Assembly: GCA_036403035.1 (NCBI GenBank)
Contig: DASWRT010000359.1
Span: forward strand, 1-11,438
From: DASWRT01 sp036403035
GTDB lineage: Bacteria; Pseudomonadota; Alphaproteobacteria; ATCC43930; CGMCC-115725
Length of the DNA stretch: 11,438 bases
Direction of reading: 5' to 3'
Positions 6,241-11,438 of this stretch are shown piece by piece (within the stretch, counting starts at the first letter, position 1; the number at the start of each line of letters is the position of its first letter). The translations under genes were made by a program, and so were the position numbers. The notes beneath the pieces were generated by a model, which was given only the letters and a program-made list of their open reading frames with translations, was not told where the DNA came from and searched no databases.

Positions 6241-8226
6241 TCAGGTGGACGGGGACGACGCCTCACCGTTTAATTTAGCGACAGCGGCTTCCAGCGCAAG
6301 GACTTCTTGCTCTTTGCCGCCGAGGCGCCGCAGCGCGACGCCGCGGGTTTCCGCCTCGCGCTTGCCGACCACCAGCATCGCCGGGACCTTGGCGAGGCTA
6401 TGCTCGCGCACCTTGTAGTTGATCTTCTCGTTCGACGTGTCGAGCACGACCCGCAGCCCGGCCGCAGCGCATGTCGCGGCGACCTCCGCGGCATAGGCGT
6501 CGGCTTCCGAGGTGATCGTCGCGACCACGACCTGCACCGGCGACAGCCAGAGCGGGAACTTCCCGGCATACTGCTCGATCAGAATGCCGATGAAGCGCTC
6601 CATCGAGCCGAGGATCGCGCGGTGCAGCATCACCGGCCGGTGGCGCTGCCCGTCCTCGCCGATATAGCTCGCGTCCAGGCGCTCCGGCATTACGAAGTCG
6701 ACCTGGAGCGTGCCGCACTGCCAGTCGCGGCCGATCGCGTCGCGCAGCACGAACTCCAGCTTCGGGCCGTAGAACGCGCCTTCGCCGGGGTTCACCGTAT
6801 ACGGCAGCCCGGCCGCCTCCACGGCGTCGCGCAGCGCACCCTCGGCGCGGTCCCAGGTCTCGTCGGTGCCGGCGCGCACCGCCGGGCGGTCGGAGAACTT
6901 GACCGTGACCTCCTCGAAGCCGAAATCGCGGTAGATCGAGCGCAGCAGGTCGCAGAACGCCACGCTCTCGCCGGTGATCTGGTCCTCGGTGCAGAAGATG
7001 TGCGCGTCGTCCTGGGTGAAGGCGCGCACCCGCATGATGCCGTGCAGCGCGCCCGACGGCTCGTTGCGGTGGCATGAGCCGAACTCGGCGAGCCGCAGCG
7101 GCAGCTCGCGGTAGCTCTTCAGCCCCTGGCGGAAGATCTGCACGTGGCCGGGGCAGTTCATCGGCTTCAGCGCGAGCACCTTCTCGTCGGCGCTCTGCGC
7201 GATGAACATGTTCTCGCGGAACTTCTCCCAATGTCCGGACGCTTCCCACAGCGAGCGGTCGAGGAGCTGCGGCGTCTTCACCTCACGATAGCCGGCCTGC
7301 TCCAGCCGGCTGCGCATGTAGTTCTCGATGATTCGCCAGAGCGTCCAGCCCTTCGGGTGCCAAAAGACGCTGCCGACCGCCTCCTCCTGCTGGTGGAACA
7401 GGTCCAGCTCGCGCCCGAGGCGCCGATGGTCGCGCTTCTCGGCTTCCTCAAGCTGCGTGAGGTAAGCCTGCAGCTCCTTCTCGTTCGCCCAGGCCGTGCC
7501 GTAGACGCGCTGAAGCTGCGCGTTCCGCGCGTCGCCGCGCCAGTACGCGCCGGCAACCTTCATCAGCTTGAAGGCTTGGCCGAGGCGCCCCGTCGACGGC
7601 AGGTGCGGGCCGACGCAGAGGTCGGTGAAGCCCCCCTGCTTGTAGATCGAGATGACCTCGTCCTTCGGGATCTCCTGGATCCACTCCGCCTTGTACTTCT
7701 CGCCGATCGACGAGAAGTAGCGGACGGCGTCGTCGCGGTTCCATTCCTCGCGGACGATCGGCTCGTCGCGCTTCACGATCTCGCGCATCCGCGCCTCGAT
7801 CTTCTCGAGATCCTCCGGCGTGAAGGGCTGGTCGCGCGCGAAATCGTAATAGAAGCCGGTCTCCGTCGCCGGGCCGAACGTCACCTGCGTTTCGGGATAC
7901 AGCTCCTTCACCGCCTCGGCCAGCACGTGCGCCGCGTCGTGTCGAAGGATCTCCAGCCCGGCCGGCGTGGCCGGCGTGATGATCGCGACGCGGGCGTCGC
8001 GGTCGACCGTCGCGGCGAGGTCCTTCTCCGCGCCGTCTACCGTCATCGCGATCGCCGCCTTGGCGAGTCCGGGACCGATCGCGGCCGCGATCTCCCGTCC
8101 GGTCACCGGACCGGGGAAGGTCAGGACCTTGCCGTCCGGCAGGGTGACGGAGACCGGGGCGGCATCGGAAGCTGCCGCGCTCGGGGCGGCTGCGCTCTGC
8201 GGGGCGGGTTGCTGCATGGTTCGCAT
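6241..8226 (-). CDS. thrS: Threonyl-tRNA synthetase
   Basis: This cytoplasmic class II enzyme charges tRNA-Thr and edits Ser-tRNA-Thr. The 661 residues show, in order: a TGS domain at about 25-85, the editing domain with HDAAH (96-100) and CVGPH (204-208), the catalytic core with zinc ligands C358, H409 and H535, motif 2 around FGSCHRNEP (382-390) with R387, motif 3 around GSMERFIGIL (540-549) with R544, and an anticodon-binding domain at about 563-650. It is some 20 residues longer than usual because of an Ala/Pro/Ser-rich N-terminal tail before VSVTLPDG. The chosen ATG directly abuts the GT9 stop (TAAATG), pointing to coupling; an ATG at 8217 (MQQPAP) is equally possible because neither has a strong Shine-Dalgarno. 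No obvious regulatory leader exists because the upstream gene is contiguous. Confidence 0.98.
   Translation of the reverse strand: MRTMQQPAPQSAAAPSAAASDAAPVSVTLPDGKVLTFPGPVTGREIAAAIGPGLAKAAIAMTVDGAEKDLAATVDRDARVAIITPATPAGLEILRHDAAHVLAEAVKELYPETQVTFGPATETGFYYDFARDQPFTPEDLEKIEARMREIVKRDEPIVREEWNRDDAVRYFSSIGEKYKAEWIQEIPKDEVISIYKQGGFTDLCVGPHLPSTGRLGQAFKLMKVAGAYWRGDARNAQLQRVYGTAWANEKELQAYLTQLEEAEKRDHRRLGRELDLFHQQEEAVGSVFWHPKGWTLWRIIENYMRSRLEQAGYREVKTPQLLDRSLWEASGHWEKFRENMFIAQSADEKVLALKPMNCPGHVQIFRQGLKSYRELPLRLAEFGSCHRNEPSGALHGIMRVRAFTQDDAHIFCTEDQITGESVAFCDLLRSIYRDFGFEEVTVKFSDRPAVRAGTDETWDRAEGALRDAVEAAGLPYTVNPGEGAFYGPKLEFVLRDAIGRDWQCGTLQVDFVMPERLDASYIGEDGQRHRPVMLHRAILGSMERFIGILIEQYAGKFPLWLSPVQVVVATITSEADAYAAEVAATCAAAGLRVVLDTSNEKINYKVREHSLAKVPAMLVVGKREAETRGVALRRLGGKEQEVLALEAAVAKLNGEASSPST
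6272..6299 (-). promoter_or_regulatory. Candidate promoter for infC inside the thrS 3' end
   Basis: On the minus strand TTGCGC (6294-6299) is followed after 16 bases by TAAATT (6272-6277). This is a rare AT-rich patch within a GC-rich gene, about 80-100 bases before infC. In E. coli infC also has a promoter inside thrS. The match is only moderate. Confidence 0.3.
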
Positions 8227-9177
8227 TTAATCCAAGGCGAGCGTCGCGGCAACCTCCTCCACCGGGAGGTCGTCGAGACGCGCTTGGCGCAGGATGCGCA
8301 CGTCGCCTCCGCGCGGCGCGGTGAGGGCGGGGTCCGAGGCCGCGGAATAGAGCACCGTCGCCGGGCTGCCGCCCGCCACGGCGAGATGCATCGGTCCGGT
8401 GTCGTTGCCGACCGTCCGGCGCGCCCCGCGAGCCAGACCAACGATCTCGCCGAACCCGGTCCGGCCGGTAAGGTCGCGCGCCTGCGGGCAAGCGGCGGAG
8501 ACCGCGGCGCCGAGCGGCGCCTCGTCCGGCCCGCCGATCACGACGGGCGTGACGCCCGCCGCGGCGAGGCGGGAGGCGAGCGCCGCGAAATGCGCGACGG
8601 GCCAGCGCTTCTCCGGCCGGTGCGCCGAACCGCCGGGGATCAGCAGAACATAGGGTTCGGACACGCCGAACCGCGCGACGTCGCGTGCCGCCCAGGACAG
8701 GTCGGGCGTCGGCACGCCGGCGATCCCGGCGCGGCGGAGCTGGTCGGCCTGCCGGTCGAGCGTGTGCATCGCGTCGCGGCCGGGATTGTCGTGCGGGTGT
8801 GAGGCGAAGCGCGCGATCCCCGACCATTCCGGCCGCCTCCCCGGCGCCATCAGGTGGTAGTAGAAGCTGGACCGGTCGCTCGTTTGGAGATCGTAGACGC
8901 GCACGAATCCGCCGTCGCGCAGCCGGCGCCGTAGCCGCAGCAGCGACGCCGGGTCGGTAAGGCGCGGCCGCTCGTCTAACCAGACCTTGTCGAAATAGGG
9001 GCAGTCGCGCGCGAGGTCGGCGAACGGCTTTGTCGTCAGCAGTACGATCTCGGCGCCGGCATGATGCCGCCGGATCGCCGCCGCCGGACCCATCGCCTGC
9101 ACGAAGTCGCCGAGCGCGCCCAGCTTGATGACCAGGATGCGCGTCCGTCGTTGCGCCGCGTCCGCCACCGCCGGCAT
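8227..9177 (-). CDS. Glycosyltransferase family 9, heptosyltransferase-like
   Basis: This is a 316-residue GT-B-fold protein of the ADP-heptose:LPS heptosyltransferase family. Evidence includes the N-terminal block ILVIKLGALGDFVQAMGPA (14-32), the C-domain block LIPGGSAHRPEKRWPVAHFA (179-198), and GNDTGPMHLAVAGGSPA (257-273), where donor sugar and phosphate bind in relatives. It probably adds a sugar to the lipopolysaccharide core or a related surface glycan at the inner membrane; the exact donor and acceptor cannot be read. The ATG at 9177 overlaps the GT4 stop by one base (TGATG), so translation is probably coupled; the Shine-Dalgarno is weak. The open frame extends far upstream, but only as a shadow of GT4. 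It does not closely match a named Waa enzyme. Confidence 0.88.
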   Translation of the reverse strand: MPAVADAAQRRTRILVIKLGALGDFVQAMGPAAAIRRHHAGAEIVLLTTKPFADLARDCPYFDKVWLDERPRLTDPASLLRLRRRLRDGGFVRVYDLQTSDRSSFYYHLMAPGRRPEWSGIARFASHPHDNPGRDAMHTLDRQADQLRRAGIAGVPTPDLSWAARDVARFGVSEPYVLLIPGGSAHRPEKRWPVAHFAALASRLAAAGVTPVVIGGPDEAPLGAAVSAACPQARDLTGRTGFGEIVGLARGARRTVGNDTGPMHLAVAGGSPATVLYSAASDPALTAPRGGDVRILRQARLDDLPVEEVAATLALD

Positions 9178-10409
9178 CACGGCGCGCTTGGCGCGGCGGC
9201 CGGCGCCGGTGCCGACGTCAGCTCGCGGTAGACGGCGAGCGTCCGCGCGCACATCAGTCCGGTCGTGAAGTGCCGCCGTACATGCTCGATCGCGCGCGCG
9301 GCGAGGGCGGCGCGCGCCTGGGCGGGCTGGTCGAGCGCCGCCTCGATCGCTGCGGCGAGCGCCGGCGCGTCGCCCGGCGGCGCGAGCCAGCCGGTCTCGC
9401 CGGGGATCACCGTCTCGCGTGCGCCGCCATGATCGGTCGCAACCACCGGGCGGCCCATCGCCTGCGCCTCGACGATCACCCGGCCGAACCCTTCGGGGCG
9501 CGTCGAAGCGGAGACGACGAGGTCGGCGAGCAGGAACGCGGCGGGCATGTCGCGGCAGGCCGGGAGGAGGCGGACGCGCTCGCCGAGCCGGTGCCGCGCG
9601 ATCGCTGCCTCGATCTCGCGCTTGTACTCCGGCCGGTCGGCGCCGGAGCCGACGAGCAGGAACAGCAGGTCCGTGCGAGAACCGAGCCGCGCCGCCGCGT
9701 CGATCAGGTCGATCTGCCCCTTCCAGCGGGTGAGCCGCCCCGGCAGCAGCACGACGCGGCCACGATTGGGCGGCAGCCGCCATTCCGCGGCGAGCCGCTC
9801 GACGCGCTCGGGCGCAACATCAGCGGGATCGAACCGGGTCACGTCGACGCCGCGCGGGATGACGCGCAGCCGCGCCGGCTCGACGCCGTAGACCGTCCGG
9901 GCGTAGTCGGCGACGAAATCGGAGATCGCGATCACCCGCTCGCCCTTCGCCATCGCCGAGTTGTAGAGCCGCCGGAGCGCGTTGCCGGCGCCGTAGGCGT
10001 TATGGAAGGTCGTCACGAAATGCGCGCCGCCGCGGCGCGCCGCCGCCCAGGCGCTCCAGGCCGGCGCGCGGCTGCGCGCGTGAACGATGTCTATACGGTG
10101 CCGGCGGATCTCGGCCTCGATCCGGGCGACGTTGCGCCACATGACCAGCGGGTTCTTCGCCGCGACCGGCAGCGTGAGGTGGACGCCGCCCGCGCGCTCG
10201 ACCTCCTCGACCATCGGTCCGCCGGCCGAGGCGACGTAGGCGCGCCAGCCCGCCGCGGTCAGCGCGGCCGTCACCTCGACCGTGCCGCGCTCGACGCCTC
10301 CGGAGACGAGGCGCGGCACCACTTGGAGCACGGCGGGAGCGGAACCGGCGGAGGGGGCGCGACCTTCTGCGGGCCGACTCGGGGTGCTAAGGTCGGCCTC
10401 GGTCGTCAT
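9177..10409 (-). CDS. Glycosyltransferase family 4
   Basis: A 410-residue retaining GT-B glycosyltransferase. The N-terminal domain shows VLQVVPRLVSGGVERGTVE (27-45), a typical acceptor-side opening of GT4 enzymes. The C-terminal domain shows VVLLPGRLTRWKGQ, then RPEGFGRVIVEAQAMGRPVV, which contains the EX7E motif that contacts the nucleotide-sugar donor. The tail is Ala/Pro-rich. With the adjacent GT9 gene it probably builds a lipopolysaccharide core or other cell-surface glycan; the donor sugar is unknown. The start is the ATG at 10409; there is no clear Shine-Dalgarno (the upstream bases are pyrimidine-rich), so a leaderless or later start remains possible. It is divergent from the hydrolase and is the likely first gene of the GT4-GT9-thrS operon. 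Confidence 0.9.
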   Translation of the reverse strand: MTTEADLSTPSRPAEGRAPSAGSAPAVLQVVPRLVSGGVERGTVEVTAALTAAGWRAYVASAGGPMVEEVERAGGVHLTLPVAAKNPLVMWRNVARIEAEIRRHRIDIVHARSRAPAWSAWAAARRGGAHFVTTFHNAYGAGNALRRLYNSAMAKGERVIAISDFVADYARTVYGVEPARLRVIPRGVDVTRFDPADVAPERVERLAAEWRLPPNRGRVVLLPGRLTRWKGQIDLIDAAARLGSRTDLLFLLVGSGADRPEYKREIEAAIARHRLGERVRLLPACRDMPAAFLLADLVVSASTRPEGFGRVIVEAQAMGRPVVATDHGGARETVIPGETGWLAPPGDAPALAAAIEAALDQPAQARAALAARAIEHVRRHFTTGLMCARTLAVYRELTSAPAPAAAPSAP

Positions 10410-10437
10410 GAGGGAAAGCAGCGAAGGAAAGGGCGTG

Positions 10438-11193
10438 ATGATGGGCGGATCGGCGGCGCCGGCGATCTTAGCACGCGACGATGGAGCGACAATCGCCTAT
10501 CACCGCACGCCGGGCCGGACGCCGGGGGTGGTCTTCCTCGGCGGCTTCATGTCCGACATGACCGGCAGCAAGGCGACGACGCTCGAAGCCTTCTGCCGCG
10601 CCCGCGGGCAGGCCTTCGTGCGGTTCGACTATTTCGCGCACGGCGCGTCGTCCGGCGAGTTCGCCGAGGCGACCATCGGCCGATGGAAGGACGACGCGCT
10701 CGCCGTCATCGACGCGCTCACCGAAGGGCCGCAGGTGCTGGTCGGCTCCAGCATCGGCGGCTGGGTCATGCTGCTCGCCGCGCGCGAGCGCCCGGAGCGG
10801 GTCAAGGCGCTGGTCGGCATCGCCGCCGCCCCGGACGCGACCGAGGATCTGATGTGGGCGCAGTTTCCCGAGCCCGCGCAGATCGCGCTGATGCGCGACG
10901 GCCAGATCCGCGTTCCGTCCGACTACGACGAGCGGGGCTATCTCATCACGCGCAAGCTGATCGAGGATGGGCGCCGCAACCTCGTGCTCCGCGCGCCGCT
11001 GCCGGTCGCCTGCCCGGTGCGCCTGCTGCACGGGATGGAGGACAAGGACGTGCCGTGGGAGCTGAGCCTGCGCCTCGCCGGTCACCTCGCGAGCCCGGAC
11101 GTGACCGTCACGCTGGTCAAGGGCGGCGACCATCGCCTCTCTTCCGAGGCCGACCTCGCCCGGTTGTGCGCAACCGTGGAGTCGCTGCTCTGA
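10438..11193 (+). CDS. Alpha/beta hydrolase, ABHD10-like
   Basis: A 251-residue serine hydrolase with a complete triad: S105 in GSSIG (103-107), D202 in HGMEDKDVP (198-206) and H232 in KGGDHRLS. The opening FLGGFMSDMTGSKA (33-46, oxyanion region) and the RFDYFAHGASSGEF stretch (62-75) are typical of the ABHD10 group, whose animal members cleave palmitoyl thioesters and acyl glucuronides. The bacterial substrate is unknown. No signal peptide is seen, so it is probably cytoplasmic. The ATG at 10438 (immediately followed by another ATG at 10441) has AAGGAA eight bases upstream; an earlier in-frame ATG at 10408 overlaps the divergent GT4 start codon and has no better site. It is the only plus-strand gene and appears monocistronic in the window. 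Confidence 0.9.
   Translation: MMGGSAAPAILARDDGATIAYHRTPGRTPGVVFLGGFMSDMTGSKATTLEAFCRARGQAFVRFDYFAHGASSGEFAEATIGRWKDDALAVIDALTEGPQVLVGSSIGGWVMLLAARERPERVKALVGIAAAPDATEDLMWAQFPEPAQIALMRDGQIRVPSDYDERGYLITRKLIEDGRRNLVLRAPLPVACPVRLLHGMEDKDVPWELSLRLAGHLASPDVTVTLVKGGDHRLSSEADLARLCATVESLL
10465..10492 (-). promoter_or_regulatory. Candidate promoter of the GT4-GT9-thrS operon
   Basis: On the minus strand TTGTCG (10487-10492) is followed after 16 bases by TAAGAT (10465-10470), each four of six to the sigma70 consensus. Transcription would start near 10458, inside the 5' end of the hydrolase gene, with a leader of about 49 bases. Because the two starts are 28 bases apart, at least one promoter must lie within the opposite gene. 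Confidence 0.35.
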
Positions 11194-11223
11194 GGAGAGT
11201 GGTGGAGGGACTTTTGAATCGGA

Positions 11224-11254
11224 GATCGGGGGGATGATGGGGGATCGGGGGGAT
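11224..11254 (+). repeat. 19-bp direct repeat, G-rich
   Basis: The unit GATCGGGGGGAT occurs at 11224-11235 and again at 11243-11254, a 19-base period. It forms the left edge of the palindromic element that follows. Its complement occurs once near the window's right edge, and a second complementary copy would be expected beyond it. Confidence 0.7.
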
Positions 11255-11438
11255 AGTGAAAAAGACAACGCTTCGACGCGAAGGCCGCGACGTGCACGCG
11301 AAGGTCGCAAAGGGAATGACTGCGCGCCTACGGCGCGCAAGAAAACCCTTCGTAGCGTCCTTTGCGGACCCTTTGCGTCCGTCGCGTTGAAGCGTGAATC
11401 TTCTTTTCCGCTTATCCCCCCGATCCCCCAACATCCCC
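11230..11438. repeat. About 209-bp nested inverted repeat, probable palindromic mobile-type repeat
   Basis: The outer arms 11230-11255 and 11413-11438 are inverted copies matching at 25 of 26 bases. Further in, 11270-11320 and 11340-11400 remain recognisably inverted copies of each other with small gaps (both contain CGCTTC, ACGCGA and CGCAAAG when read on opposite strands). The centre is a perfect 8-base stem, 11321-11328 with 11332-11339, around a 3-base loop. All arms share nearly the same centre (about 11330-11334), so one strand could fold into a single long hairpin. There is no gene inside. It resembles a REP- or MITE-like non-autonomous repeat and may also end hydrolase transcription. 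The true right end may lie beyond the window. Confidence 0.75.

Noticed and set aside
7144..8802. A 552-codon plus-strand frame opposite thrS and the GT9 gene
   Set aside because: It crosses two real genes and has low-complexity composition, as expected of a mirror frame in high-GC sequence.
9178..9783. A longer GT9 protein beginning at 9783
   Set aside because: The extra 200 residues are an out-of-frame reading of GT4, and the family N-terminus begins right after the ATG at 9177.
9270..11237. A 655-codon plus-strand frame across GT4 and the hydrolase
   Set aside because: It runs antisense to GT4 and then out of frame over the hydrolase; both have clear family motifs in other frames.
11224..11254. 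The spaced repeats near the right end as a CRISPR array
   Set aside because: Only two 12-base copies with a 7-base gap are present; the size and number do not fit an array, and no cas gene is nearby.

Overview
The window is GC-rich chromosomal DNA that looks alphaproteobacterial, possibly Rhodospirillales-like; this is judged from codon use and protein similarity only. Its core is the classic translation cluster thrS-infC-rpmI-rplT-pheS-pheT, all on the minus strand and read from right to left. The lineage was not tested with a marker tree.

Layout from right to left: the last ~210 bases (11230-11438) hold a large nested inverted repeat with G-rich ends, probably a small non-autonomous palindromic repeat. 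A plus-strand ABHD10-like alpha/beta hydrolase (10438-11193) is divergent from a minus-strand GT4 glycosyltransferase; their start codons are only 28 bases apart. The GT4 gene overlaps a GT9 (heptosyltransferase-like) gene by one base, and the GT9 stop codon directly abuts the thrS start, so surface-glycan genes and thrS appear to be co-transcribed. infC follows thrS and very probably starts at a non-standard AUA codon. A strong hairpin and a good sigma70-like promoter then separate infC from rpmI-rplT. A rho-independent terminator in the rplT-pheS gap suggests partial termination or attenuation ahead of pheST. pheS and pheT overlap by four bases.

Downstream of pheT lies a compact two-gene cassette: a DUF433 protein with an N-terminal helix-turn-helix (antitoxin-like), overlapping by four bases a DUF5615 PIN-like protein (toxin-like). 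An AT-rich near-perfect palindrome sits directly before its first start codon, covers a candidate -10 box and the Shine-Dalgarno, and is a good autoregulation operator candidate.

No rRNA, tRNA, CRISPR array or transposase gene was recognised. Most of the window is ordinary housekeeping sequence. The points worth a second look are the AUA start of infC with its overlapping micro-ORF, the leader structures before rpmI and pheS, the toxin-antitoxin operator, and the terminal palindromic repeat.
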